A stretch of DNA of 64,000 nt from Panopea generosa (lineage: Eukaryota; Mollusca; Bivalvia; Adapedonta; Hiatellidae): assembly GCA_029582155.1 (NCBI GenBank), contig CM055908.1:23645757-23709756 (forward strand), in the 5' to 3' direction. Of the stretch, positions 34,801-49,800 are shown in pieces (the stretch's first letter is position 1; every line of letters starts with the position of its first letter). The position numbers were made by a program, and so were the translations under genes. Below the pieces are notes generated by a model that was not told the DNA's origin, did no database searches, and saw only the letters and a list, made by a program, of their open reading frames with translations.

Positions 34801-37800
34801 ATTTATTGAAAATCCAAATTTTAACCATATATATCTAGTTTAGCAACAAAAATTATGGTGCAGGAGTGTAATAAACTCACATTTTTTATATTGATAATAT
34901 CACTACCAAGTCATCGTTCTGTGTTACCCTTAGAACTTTGCTCACATACATAAAAGTCGGAAGTGCTTCAGACTTGCCAAAACTTTTAAATGCATTAATT
35001 TTTTAAGGTTACTATGATATTGTTTTCAGACGTGTCATACAATGAATGATGGAAACTAAAATGAGCGATTTTTTTCTCATTCTTTGTAGAGGGGATCTGA
35101 AAAAAATGGTAAATGTACCAATTTCCTGAGTTATGTGATTAAAGGAATCTTGCATTCATGCTTATTTATTATTGAATTTATTATACTCATTGGCAAAAAT
35201 GATATGATGCTCGGCAGAGTCTTGCATAATATTTTTCAGCCAACGAGTTTAATAATTCAATAATAAATAAGCACTCATGCGTCCCTTCTTGGTCTCAAAA
35301 AATGGTTCTTAAGTATGGTTTACAAAATTCAATTTTGAGTTCAAGTCTACAAAATTAATATTCTTAAGAATAATTGGTGAATACCACTGCAGATATGGTC
35401 CCCCTTTGTATACTTAGAAAGCTCAGTTAGATTAAAGCATGCTCTTATCTCAGCATCCATTACCCATACATCCATGGATTTTCATGTGTGTATTCATAAC
35501 TATAAAGAGGACGTATTGGACCAAATGGGATAAACTTACTTCATATTGATTTCAGGCAGAATTATGGCCCTTTTATGGTTCAGGCATACCCATCCCAGTA
35601 ACCACTACCTAAACATCGATGAAGCTTCACATATGTCTCAATGGCCATTTATACTGAGAAAATTTGTTGTTTTTTTTGTTAAAAACTTATATCTTTAAAC
35701 TAATAGCTATACATCAGTGGAACTTCACATTTATTTTTGTTATAATTTAAGGGACACAAAGGGAAAAATGGGGTTATTTATTTTAATTTCCGACAGAATT
35801 ATGGCCCTCTTTTTGCTTAGAAAATTCAGTTACAATTTTTTAGCAAACTTATATCTGTATCTACCAGCCTTTACATCAATAATACATGTACATGTAATAG
35901 GACAGACCAACTTTGTTGTTTGTTATGCTACAGGTACATCAACATGTGAAACACGCTAAACACAACCTGGTGTCACGTCGTGTTATTACTGACAATTTTG
36001 TGCCTGATGACCTTCCTGGTGGAGTGTGGAAAATTTCACGGACCAGAGATGTAAGTGAAAACTTGGTAGCATGGGTCCATAAGGGTTTGTTTGTCTATCT
36101 TTACTCATGCTATTTTGAGCTACTGTTCCACATATCATATACCTCTAATAAATACCACAAGTGACAACGCTTTTTGCAAAAGGGGTTGGGGCATTTATTG
36201 AGGCCTGAAAAATCAAAGTTTTATATGAAATATTTGTAAATTGCCATAAAACTCAGTGCCAGTATTAATTAAACATAAATTTAATTTTAAATTATTTAAA
36301 CCAGAAATTTATATGTAGTGTTGAGTCATTTTATTTAAAATCTCAAAAAAATGGTTGAGAGGGATGTTCAATAGATATTGGTGTGGAGTTGTTAATTCAT
36401 GAATATACAGTATATATTTCAAGTGAGAAAGCTTCCTGAAAGAGAGCTTCATGTTCCTGAACCTCTTGATACTTATTACCGTGGAGTCATATCATCTTTC
36501 ATATCATTTGTGTAGACATTTATATATATACCGGTAATAGAAGATACGCAGACTGTCTGACATATTTTTATTTATTACTTACCCAATAAACATTTATTGT
36601 AGACGATATGTAAGGATAAATAAAATGTACATAGTCATTCTTAATAGAATTACAAGATGCTAATATATATATATACATAGATGCACAGTAATATAAATAA
36701 AAAATTTATAATTTACATAAAAAGAAATGATAGTGAAGTAGTGGAAAACACTGTTGCTCAGATTTAGAAAATATGCATTTATTTTGAATTGCTAGACAGA
36801 GGGCAAGAAGCTGGTAAGTCTGTGCACGTTATCCTATGTCTGTCTGACATTTTTGCACATTCATCATAGCATATGCATGTTCCCTAACTTTATAGATACA
36901 TATTGAAATGCATGATTTGTTTTGTACATTTGTATAACACAATACCTGTTTAGTACTGTAACACAAGGCAGATTATGTAGGTAGCTGTAATTTTGTGTTT
37001 CATCAGTAGAACTATTACAGAAACATTGCATATGATAAGTTTATACAAATTATATTCGGCCTTTTTATATTTTTACAAATAATTTTATTGAAATTAAATA
37101 CATGTACAGATGCTTATAAAAACAGAACAGAATATAGTTATATTTGTTTTGACTTATGCATAGTACATCGTTGTATATATGCAAACGTACAGACCAATGT
37201 ATGATTATATTTGATGTCCCATCAAAAAGCAATGATAATGTATTTAAACTAAAAAAAAACAACACCAATGTTCAATTTAAAGTAATGTTCAGTTTTATGT
37301 TTTAAGGGAATATATCAGGAAAAGATGCTATAAATGTCTCAAAAAATATAATCATATAAATTTCTCTTTGTCATTATTAAATCCAAATGATTTGATATGT
37401 CAAATCCACCAAAATGTGAAAAAAATCAATATTTAAATTAGAAAGGTAAACTTGAAATGAAATCCCCATTCTAAAAATAGACAGCATTAAAATACTAATT
37501 GACAACTTTCACATCATCATTCAAACTTTTTCTAAGATGAAACAATTTATATTACGTGTAAACCTGTAAAACTGATCAAATTGAAATCCAAATGAAACCA
37601 TGTGACCCATTTAATACGTCACAAAATATGTGGCAATTTCAAGCGGGAAATCTATTTTAATCTAACCTAGGTGCAAAGCCCAAGTTAGAAAAAAACATTT
37701 TTCAGTATATTGTTTTAACATGCTTGAATATATATCCCTTTGGCAATACGGGGTCTGTTTAGTAAGTATAGATTATGGACATAAAACATTGAAAAGAAAT

Positions 37801-40800
37801 GTTTATAGCCAATTTTAAAATTTGGAAAAATCCTGATAACGTCCCTTTAAGACAACCCAATAACTGCTTAAATAAATTTCATTGAAATAATTCTTATGTC
37901 CCCCACCATCCTAAGAATGCTGAAGGGGCATTAAGTGTTAGCTCTGTCCACCAGTTTGTCCTAGGTTAAAAAATAAGTTTCGAATCAATAACTTTTATTA
38001 TTTAAATCACACAAAAATAACCAATCACACTGTTGAAGTTTTATGTTTAAGGAATGTTATTATTGAAAGTAGAGGTGTGTCATAATCAGTGACCCTCACT
38101 GCTTAGACACTATTTATAGTTATATTCATATTTCTTGGAAAGGGTGTACTAAAGTCAGTGACTCTTGTGCAGACATACTATCTATTGTTAACTTGGCATG
38201 TAATGAGTGATGCTTGTGCTCAATTACCAGAGGTAATTGAACAGTTTGTGAACAAATACCATATCTTAATATCTGTGGTAGACACAAACTTAGATAGAGT
38301 ATTTCTTCTCAAAGTAATGTCCCTTTATTTTTGTGCAATTTTACTATCTACATTGACCATTAAGTAACGTCTCCAGCAAAACTCAATACTGTGCTAAGTT
38401 AATCTCTTGACTCTTGTTTCTGTCTCCTGAGCTTGATCTTTAAAGCTGAAACTAGCTAGAAATGACAAATAATCATATCTGGGTTCTCAGGTTGTTGAGA
38501 CAGTAATTTTATGTTCATTCTGTCACTAATGTCCATAACAACACCACTTGATATGCTATAATAACCGGTATGTAAAATAATTCGAGACTGTATCTACTCA
38601 GGTTTTTTTTCTTTAATTGTTTTTATTCTTTGTATGTCATAAAATATGCATGTAAGCTTTCAAACTGCCATTGAAAGACATGCTTTTACCCATGAGGATG
38701 GCTGCTTCCGCAACAGACTTTGATGTTATTACTTTCTGATTTAAAAAAGTGCAACTATGTTTCATCACAGGGTACTATTCTATTAAGAAAAATTCAAAAT
38801 AATCACTTTCCTCCCTTGAAGCATTTGCTGAGTTCACAGCATCATTTTACTCTATCCCTCATTTGAGCTGGTAGCAAAAGCCGAGGTAACCATTTTTCAC
38901 AATTGTGGTGCATTCCATTTTTATGTCTCATATATGAACTGTAAACTCCTCAGTTACTTCTGTTTTGGTAACTTTCCTGTCCTCTATAACACATTCTTGA
39001 ATAGCAGACATTTTTTACTCTGTCCTCATTATTAAAGGTAATCGCTAGGTAATCATCTTTGGTTGTTTCCCTCCCATCAATAAAATGATTTGATTCAGCC
39101 GCTTGCTTAATCTTGGATATCAATGGGCAGTTATTCAAATATTCATTCTGCTAGTTGTCATGAAGTTTTCCTGAGTTTGATATAAAAATTACCCAACTAT
39201 GCTGTACTCAGAAAATTAGTTTTTATTCTTTTTGTAACATTAAATGCTCATTATGTGATGTAAATGACATTTCATGGCATTTTAAAAGAGGATCTGATTT
39301 TATCTGTATGCCAGCTTTTATGAAAATTGTCCACATTAGTTTTGGAGAGATTGGATTAGTTCATGAACTTTGCGATCACGCTACATATACTTACATAGTC
39401 TTTTCATATATATTTTTCTAGAAAGGGTGTTCTTTACTGAAGATTTAAATACACAATAAAAGTCTCTTTATATTTCTTGAGAAGGTGAACTGTATAATTT
39501 ATCCTTGGCACAATGAAAAGTCCCTTCATATTTCTTGGGAAGGTGAACTGTATAATTTATCCTTCTGCACAATGAAAAGTCCCTTCATATTTCTTGGGAA
39601 GGTGAACTGTATAATTTATCCTTCTGCACAATGAAAAGTCCCTTCATATTTCTTGGGGAAGGTGAACTGTATAATTTATCCTTCTGCACAATAAAAAGTC
39701 CCTTCATATTTCTTGGGAAGGTGAACTGTATAATTTATCCTTCTGCACAATGAAAAGTCCCTTCATATTTCTTGGGAAGGTGAACTGTATAATTTATCCT
39801 TCTGCACAATGAAAAGTCCCTTCATATTTCTTGGGAAGGTAAACTGTATAATTTATCCTTCTGCACAATTAAAAGTTCCTTCATATTTCTTGGGAAGATG
39901 AACTGTATAATTTATCCTTCTGCACAATGAAAAGTCCCTTCATATTTCTTGGGAAGGTGAACTGTATAATTTATCCTTCTGCACAATGAAAAGTCCCTTA
40001 ATATTTCTTGGCAAGGTGAACTGTATAATTTATCCTTCTGCACAATTAAAAGTCCCTTCATATTTCTTGGAAAGGTGTAGTATTTCAGGGTTCAAAATAA
40101 TTCTTATTTTATATACTGTGAAATCATTATTTTCATTTGGATTAAATTTCATGTGGAGAGATGTTAATTTGTTAAGGTGTTACCAGTTTGAGCAAACTGT
40201 TATGAAAACAGGACGTGTCACAAGTGCTTATTGTCAGAAGATGTAAGAAGGTCTGGACCAGCAGAAATTTACTCGTCAGAAGTAATAGAAAAGTTATTCC
40301 TCTTAGCCAGTATGAAATAAAAACACAAATACAAGGCTATTCTTCAATCAAATACTAGAAATCTGTATCGTTATTCCCATGCAATTGTTTCTTTTAAAAA
40401 TTACCTACTTGAAAGAATGCTGGAAAATATGTCTAGATGGTGTAAAATGAACGTCAAACTACTAGTATTCTTTTAGGAAATGGTCTATTTTAGCGTTTTC
40501 CACACACGAGTAAACACACAACCTCTGATATTGATAGGCATATTTTATGTAATGAACCAAAGGAATATTAATACAGTTATGGTATTTTAACTTAAAAAAT
40601 AATAAAAAAATCCAATAATATCAAGATGAACACAATAAATAGAAAATATCGGATAACACATAGATATAGCCTAGAGAGGTAGGTCTACGTTTTGGGTACA
40701 TGTAATGATATGCATGATGGTTGTAATACAATTTTGCCTACAATCATTTCGTTGGGATTTAATTTCGTTACCAAGGCTCCCCATGAAATCAACGAAAATT

Positions 40801-43800
40801 ACGGAAGTCCCCATGAAAATTAATGATGTCACAGTAGACATGAAACTTGTTATGACTAATTAAAATTAAACAAATTCCTGACTATTTTATGAAAATGTTT
40901 TTATTAAATGGAGACTCTTTTGCAATATTTATATACCATAAAAACATTTTTGTTCAGAAAATGTCACAGTTAGAGAATCAATAAAAATCATTTGGTTTGT
41001 TTCTTTTTATGCAGCACCCGTCATCTAGATACACTGTAGATGGGGAGGAGTTTGACATCCTTGATGATGACCTTATTGAAAAGGTCAAGGTTGTGAATAA
41101 CAAAGGTCAGTATTCTGCTTCTTGTGAATATTGTTGTTGTTAATTGTTATCTTCTCTGACAAAAAGTCGCATGACTGATTATAGGAAAAAACACTAGAAA
41201 ATGAAATAGTCTAACTTGTCACAAATAGTATTGTGACATTGTTAATGAACAAAAATGGATACTTGATTAAAGTTGAGTTCAGTGTGTACTTTGTGTTTGA
41301 TCAACAAAAGGGCCTCATGTCCTACTTATTGGTCTAAAATAGGACAGTTTTGTCTTTTATATGTTCCCTTATTTAGGGGGAATATTAAATCAACTATAAA
41401 CAGTTTGTATGTGTTTGCATTACAGAATACAGTGCAGACAAGGAGAACATAGACACAAATGGAGCATACAGTGATGTGGCTGACAAAGTGTCTGACAAAG
41501 ACAGACCCAAATCTGTACAGTTTGACCTTGATTCTGGCAAGTCAGAAACAAGACAAGAACGAATAGAGCGCAGATCCCTTTCAGGTACAGCATGTTTGTC
41601 TCGCAATCTTTAGTTTAATCATTTTTATGTTTCAAACATAGCCTGTACAAGGAAGATACAAAATTGCTTTTAACACTGCGTTGGTGGTCTAGTGCCTCGC
41701 ATGCAGAAGGTTTTGGGTTTTATTCATACCAAAGACTAGGAAAATGGTACAAAAAGCTTCCTCGCTTGGCATTTAGCATTTAGAGGATAGTTGATGGTCT
41801 GGTCAGCCAAGAGTATAATGTGACTGGTTTGGGTATCATACCATGTGTCTGTGGTAAGGTTGGTCACTATATATAATGTGACTGGTTGTGGTATCATACC
41901 ATGGGTCTGTGGCATGTATATAACTGTGGTATGGTTGTTCACTATATACTGTGAGAGTTGTCACCTGTATAAGTAGCATGTTTGGTTCATGCGTTTAAAA
42001 ATGATTGTATATATCAAATACTGTTATGTGAATGATGTTATTCTATTTAGAGTTGGAATCATCCAATACAGGTAACACAGTAACACTGCTATCTATTTTC
42101 TTGTATATGTAACAGATAAATCTTCTGTCATACTACAAAACATCCCTTATAAGGTAGGTTCTGTCTTCCCAATACTGTACTGGGTTTATCACAAGGGCTA
42201 GTGGCAATATATATATTCTATATCCCTATATATAGTATAATAAAAAATCTTTATTATACTTTATACAGGGATATAGAATATATATTGTCACTAGCCCCTG
42301 TGGGTTTTATACTTGAAGAGTAGACTGAAGGAGTGTGCTTGATAAAAATAGATACATGTATTACCTCTATTTGTCTGCCATTAATTGTTAATATATATCT
42401 GGTATATGTATTGAATTATTCTGTGAATGCCAGATGAACTAATAATAAGCAGTATTTTGTAATTATAAGCATGTAAAGAGTCAAACATGTGTGAGCGGTC
42501 ACCTCTATTAAGCAGCCACTTGTCTTAAGCATTCACATTTACTATTTTCTCATTTCTATGCTTTCAGAGCACATTAACCTGTATTAAGCAACAACCTGTT
42601 TTCAAAGGCCACCTTTGCTTCTTGTCTTGACTGGCTGCTTAAGACAGGTTTGGCTAAGTATATAACTGCTGTCAAATTTGCACTTTAGAAAAGACAGTCT
42701 TCATGTAATCATTAAGATGGTCGCAAAGTCATCTTTTCAACCAAATGATATTAAGTGAATATTCTACCTGTCATTTGAACATTTAAGGTTTTCCTGACTT
42801 ACTCCATCATAAAACACTGGCTGTTATATACATTATAGAGTTATAAAGTAGTAAAAAGAGTGTGACCCCCCAATACAAGCCAAAAACATGATACACTTCT
42901 GTCTAGTTCATGTCAAATACACCATGCATTTCTCTCAAATACAAGCCAAATACATGATGCACTTCTTTCAAATACAACCTAAATACATTCTTTCCAGTAC
43001 AAGTCAAATACACCATACATGTCAAACACAATCTAAATACTTGATAAACATCTGTCCAATACAGTCTAAATACACCATATATTTCTGTCAAACGCAACAG
43101 TACACTTTTGTCAAATACACCATACATTTCTGTCAAATGCAACAAGACACTTCTGTCAAATACACCATACATTTCTATCTAATACAAGTCAAATACACCA
43201 TACATTTCTGTCAAATACAGGCAAAATGTACCATAACTTCTGTCCAGTACAAATCAAATACACTATACACTTCTGTCCAGTACCAGCAAAATACATCATT
43301 CACTTTTGTCCAGTACAAGCTAAAAACACCATAATACTTTTGTTGATTATACTTCTGTTAAATTTTAGCCAATATTTTTTCCCTCTATTTGCAGCAAATG
43401 CATTCAGTGGCACAGATGTCCATCGTAACATACCATCTGTGAGGGTTCCTAACATTTACCAGGGTGTCCATACGGAGGAGGAGAAGCGCCGTGCTCGCAG
43501 TCAACAAGCCATGTATCGTAGACTCTTCATGGACATAGAAAGGGAGCAGGTGAAGGAAAATCTACGCAGACAAGAACATCGTAAACGTATACAGAAGTAT
43601 GTGGTTTGGCATCATAAATGTGCTCAGTAGGCTCAGAAGTATGTCTTCAATATTCTCAACTGACCAGTAGTCAAAACTAGGCTTTCAATATCCTTAACTG
43701 ACCAGTAGTCAAAACTAGGTCTTCAATATCCTCAACTGACCAGTAGTCAAAACTAGGTCTTCAATAGCCTCAACTGACCAGTAGTCAAAACTAGGTCTTC

Positions 43801-46800
43801 AATATCCTCAACTGACCAGTAATCAAAACTAGGTCTTCAATATCCTCAACTGACCAGTAATCAAAACTAGGTCTTCAATAGCCTCAACTGACCAGTAGTC
43901 AAAACTAGGTCTTCAATATCCTCAACTGACCAGTAGTCAAAACTAGGTCTTCAATATCCTTAACTGACCAGTAATCAAAACTAGGTATTCAATATCCTCA
44001 ACTGACCAGTAATCAAAACTAGGTTTTCAATAGACTCAACTGACCAGTAGTCAAAACTAGGTCTTAAATAGCCTCAACTGACCAGTAGTCAAAACTAGGT
44101 CTTCAATAGCCTCAACTGACCAGTAGTCAAAACTAGGTCTTCAATATCCTTAACTGACCAGTAGTCAAAACTAGGTCTTCAATAGCCTCAATTGACCAGT
44201 AGTCAAAACTAGGTATTCAATATCCTCAATATTCATTGTAAAAGTATACAAAACTAGGTTTTTAGTATAATTGTAAAAGTATACAAAACTAGGATTTTAA
44301 TATTGTTATTGTACACAAAAGGTTTTCCATGGCCAAAAGGTCTAAGCAACTGTCTCACTAAGTTTGCTTATCTTTATAATTTTTTTTTTTATTATCTTAA
44401 TTTTTAAAAAAAGATCTTCAAATCCTTCTCAAGGACTGCTTAACAGATTGTGCTTGTAGTTTCTTAGAAAAGAATATTATATGTGAGTAACAAACATTTG
44501 TTTGTTAGAAATTTAGATGTCAGAGTGACTTAGCCAAAAAGGGACCATAACTCTTGTAATATTTTATCAATGTTGACTAATACGGAAATTGAGCTGTATT
44601 TTATAACTATACAGCTAAACAATAACTATTAGTTAAATGCATAGACTCTTCCAGAAGTTATTCATAAGAAATCAATTAGATGAACATATGCACAAATGGA
44701 CAGACAGTGGTAACAGTTAATGTCTCTTCACCATTTGAATGAATGAATGAATAGGGTGTTACGGCATACCAACACATTATAGGTTATTCAATGCCAACAG
44801 GAAGGAAGATTCCAGGTTCACTTTACATGTACAAAAACAACAAATTAACATACAAAATTTAAAAAAAATACACCAACAAATGAATATGCAGAATGAACCT
44901 AGAACCTTGATACCTGCAGAACTGCAGAGTTCAGCAAATTCTATCATATTACTCAAATTGTCACTTCTTATGACATGCATGAGCCACAGTGATCCTATTC
45001 TTGCCCATCACTCATATGGCTCCCTGAAACCACACAGGGGTTGATAATTTAACCACAATAGTGACCATGACAAAAAATGATAAAATGAACATGACACCCA
45101 TTCGGAGGATTCCTACCCCTCTGCAGAGATCGGCAGTGATTCTATTCTTAGCCAGAACCACACGGGCTTTCACCATTTGAATAAATCCAATAATAAATGA
45201 GCACTTGAGCAAGATCCGCTTTTCCAGAGATTTTGGGATATCTACTTTATTGTTTGCCATCAAGTATACTCAAGAACGGAAACATTGGATTTGTACTGAG
45301 TAAACCATATAAGACATTTAGGGTGCGGGTTCGAGTACAGTTCAGTCCAAATAATTTATATGAGAAAGATTGCCAGTTACTTGGTGGTTCTACTTAAATT
45401 CATTCTGAGGTCTTCATCCAACAGCAAAACTGATATGCTATGTATAACTTGTCATTTGTTAAAAATGGTGTTATACCCAATTAATTTTTTTTTATATATA
45501 TAATTTGAAAGGACTTGTTTTAAAATATTTAAGTTTTAGCGTTTAGCCTCAACAAATGGAATCGCTTCAGTTTTCAAAATTGTGTCGCTCTTATTTGTTA
45601 AAATAATTTAATAATTAAGTTGGTTCTTAATTATAAAGAAGTTCTTCATCACTCCGCACGCATGAATGACGTCGATGTCAACTTTCAAATGTTAATTATC
45701 TCAGAATTCATCGTAGCTCCGCCCAGAGTCAGTCAAATTATGTCAAACTGTCAGTCAAATGACATTTAACACTAAGCTCCCTGCCGTCGCGCCCTTTGGG
45801 TTTTTTAATTGTTCAATTTTTACTTAATGAATACTTTTAAACTATTACAAAGAAGAGATTTTGGAATTAATGTACAGTAGACCCTTATGAATATATATTG
45901 ACATTAGTATGTTTATTGTTCCATAGATTGAAGAAAGACAAAGAGGAAGACAGACTACGAGAGGAACAGCATTCCCATCAGCTCATTGAACCTCGTGACC
46001 CTGTTACCGGGGAAACAAGTATTGAGGCAATTGAGAGGGAGGTACAAGAACAAAAGTTTATACGAGAAACAATGAGGGAGCACGAGCGCAAAGTGAGAAA
46101 AGCAAGAGAGATGGAGAGGTAAACCTACTGACGAAGTTCAAATTTTTAAATATCCGCAGCAGTGGTCTAGGGTTAGAGTGTCTGCCTTGCATGTGTGAGG
46201 TTGTGGGTTCGATCCTCGGCTGGTCACACCAAAGCCTTGTACTGTAAGCTACCTCGCTTGGCGCTTGGCATTTAGAGGATTGTTCTAGATCTGGTTGGCC
46301 CAGTGTCGGTATAATGTGACTTGGTTGGGTATCATACCATGTGTCTGCAGCATGATACTCCAGTGTGGCAGCCCATAGAATAAAATGTTAACAACAATGC
46401 TAAACACAAAACAACAACAACAACAAAACAATTTATTAAATATTCTGAGTCTGAAACCACAGTCCCAATGTGGTGTACCTTTTGTTAAAGTATTATTGTA
46501 ATATATTACTTTTGCTTGCATTTTGTTAAACTGGTTTTATAGGAAATATATAAGGATTTATTGAAATTTTAAAATTGGCAGAAAACTTTTTTTCTAATAT
46601 ACATGTAGCGTGCATAAACTCACGGAGCAATTTAATATCACAATAAGGATAAATATCTAAACAGGTCAAAATAATATATTGAAAAGGAATTTTCTAACTT
46701 GACTGACATGTACATGCCCAGGTTAGACTAAAATAGCGTCGGCTTAAAATTGCTATGTATTTTGTGACATGTTAAATGAATCCTGTAATTTAATTTTAAT

Positions 46801-49800
46801 CTCAGTTTGATCCATCTATTGGTTACATATTGTAGAATTTGTTTGATTTTAGAAAAAGTTTGAATACCAAAGTGATGGTGTTTGAGCAGTATTTGCGTGC
46901 TATTTTTAATGGGGATTTCATTTCGATTTCATGGCACCGATTAAATTATAATTATTAGTGTAGCTTTTGCATATTTGAAACTCTAAATAATTTGTATTTT
47001 ATATAGAAATGATTATGAAATGCTTTGTATTCATTTTAAAAATAAATTTATTTTTTTAAGGCATTGATAGCACAGGATTGGAGGGTCATAGGTTCGTTCC
47101 CCCCCCCCCCCCCCCCCCCCCCGCCCGCCAAATGGCCATATGTGAGGTCCTTGAGCAAGTCACTTTTATGCAAATGCTTAGTACTGGTTCTACCCAGGAA
47201 GACTTTGAGCATGTTTGTATAAGTTGTAAGAAATTGTTTCGCAATAAAAGTAAAATAAGTTTAAACTAATGTGTGGAAAATTTGCATCTTGGAATTTAAA
47301 GATATAGTCTTGAGACTCATTACCGTAATCATGCTTTTACATGTAGATATATAGAGGCACTACGACAACAACTCAAGGAGAAGGCAAGAAGGAAGAAAGT
47401 AGAGTTACCTCCCTTGTGTTGCTGTGGGGAAACTGTTTGGGATACAAACCCAGAAATGTGTGCCAACAATTGTGTGTTCTATAAAAATCCAAAAGGTAAG
47501 GGTGTATGAAATAATTTCATGGTAATACTGGCACTTTGTGCATCATTGAAATGACCCAATAACTCCTAAAACTTGCAGAAGAACATGACTGATTGATTGA
47601 ATATTTAGCGTCATTTTTATTCCATCAAGGGCTATGAGATTAGTTAACCTAACCACTGTTTCCTGGGACTCTCAAAGGTTAACCAGTACCCGAGCACACC
47701 CCATCTCCGCGTGTAACTTATAACTTTCCCATTTGAGTCAGTAGTGAGAGACGAATGATAATGAGACACAATGTCGTATATCAATCATCACAGAGATTGT
47801 TGTCGGCTGGGGATTCAAACTCATGAGAAGAACATGAAATATGCATGGTATAGTTCAAGTGACTATGGCTATTGTAGTCAGTGGATTGTAACTGTTGAGA
47901 ATTTACTGTAAGCCGATTCCAAGGACAGTTCCTGCTGAACCTATCAGCTGACATGAACATATCAGTAGATACCGTTTATTAAAAGGAGAATCCCTGTTGT
48001 CATGGTCACTGAGGTCATGACCTTTATGTTAGTGAAAAGGCTATTGTACTTGCATCATTTGTCAATGTTGAGTGAAGTGTGATAGAAAGTTATTGAAAAT
48101 GGTGTTTCAATAATGTGTTATTGTTTCTAAGATCAGTAACTAGCAAACCACTAGCTCATGAAACTTCACATACGGACATGAATTATTTGAAGATGACCCC
48201 TATAGGTTTTGGGATAAATCACATACAGGTCAAGGTCACTGGTGTTCTAATTATATACAGAGAACGGTTCTGGCCCCAGTTTCACTTAACATCTCAACTT
48301 GAGATATTCCTCAACTCATCTTTTTAAAATGTTGTAACATTATTTACACTGATCATGTCCTTTACTAATGAGTACAGATTTGTTCTGAGTTCAATTTTGT
48401 GTGGTCATTTCATGATTGTGTAATGAACTCGAATTATCATTTAGAGAAATTTAGATTATTAAGTTGAGGAAAATCTCAGCTTGAGATGTTTAGTGAAACA
48501 AGCCCCTAGTCGTTTATATGAGATGTACATGTAGATAGTGTCCTGATGGCATTTTGCTGGGCATGTTAATTGAAAATCTCTGACAAAGTGAGCATATTTC
48601 AGCTCTCCTAGTTTAAGTTAATGCTTTCTAATTTAAGCTACATAAAATATTTTACCCAGAAGAACAAAATAAGTTTGAGGAAAGCTTATCAAGGTGCAAT
48701 GAATTTAAAACAGCATCTGATTGGTTAGAATCCTGAAAACCAGCACTTTGTGTTTAGAGTGAATCTTCCATCTACCAACAAACTTCATATTCCATCACCA
48801 AGCTTTTAATGTCATTGCAATAGTTGCATGAGACCAATCATTGTCAAGTCAATAGACTTTATCAAGTACAGCTTCTGTAACAAATCATTTTTTCCTCACC
48901 TGGAAATGCTCAAGGTGAGCTAATCTAATAGCCCCCCGTGTCTCTTGCCTGTAAGCCTTATGCCACTCTGGTGATATTATCTGCATTTATTAAACTTGTA
49001 GCCCTAGAAACATAAAAAATTGCACTATTTGATCTTGTGTGCACTGTAGCACCAGTATTTTTCATTTGATCTGTATGCATTAGTATTCATAATATCTTGG
49101 ACAAGTTTCTGAACTGGCCACATTTGGTAATAAATGTAGCTGTATTATTTGATCATTTTGTGCACTCAAGTTCTTGCAGTTTTCCTTTTGATCCTCACCA
49201 AACTTACACAATACATGTAGTATAATCATAAGTGTTTGGATAATTAATGTCAGAGTTACAGCTCTTGAATGATTAAAAATCTTCTTTTTGATGTCTTTTG
49301 CACTCTAGTACTCACAGTTTTCATTTGGTCTTCACGGAACTTGCATAGTAGTTATATAATGGAAGAGTTCTTAAACAGGCCAAATTGAATAATAAATGTT
49401 AGGGGACGGTAGTGCAATGGCTAGTGTTGGCCAATCACGCCATAGGTTGCGGGTTTGATCCCCACTCGACCCGATGCCTCTCATAAAACAACATTCAGTA
49501 CTGGGTCTACCCAGGAAGCGGACTTGAGAGCGATTCATATAAGCTCTGAGCTTTCCTCACAATCTAGCTAAAATAAAGCAGTATAAAAGTGTCAGAGTTA
49601 TGGCCCTTGAATTGTCAAAAATCCACTTATATGATGTGTGAACTCTGGCACTCGGTTTTCTTTGAACCCTTGCCAAACTTATATTGTATGCAAACTATGA
49701 TACTGTTCAACCATTTACAAGAGTTGTGTATCGTTCCAAAATAGAAACAAAATTAAAGGTTTGCCCACTTGAGTGATCTATTTTCATACTTGTATCATGT

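Noticed and set aside
42116-42153. A regular CCDC15 exon
   Set aside because: Borders look usable, but it leaves phase 0 while the next exon at 43395 needs phase 1; only an alternative weaker donor at 42158 would fit.
42888-43334. 148-residue frame rich in Ile, His and Gln
   Set aside because: It is a tandem repeat of about 20-33 bases in a CCDC15 intron, with an opposing frame over the same bases.
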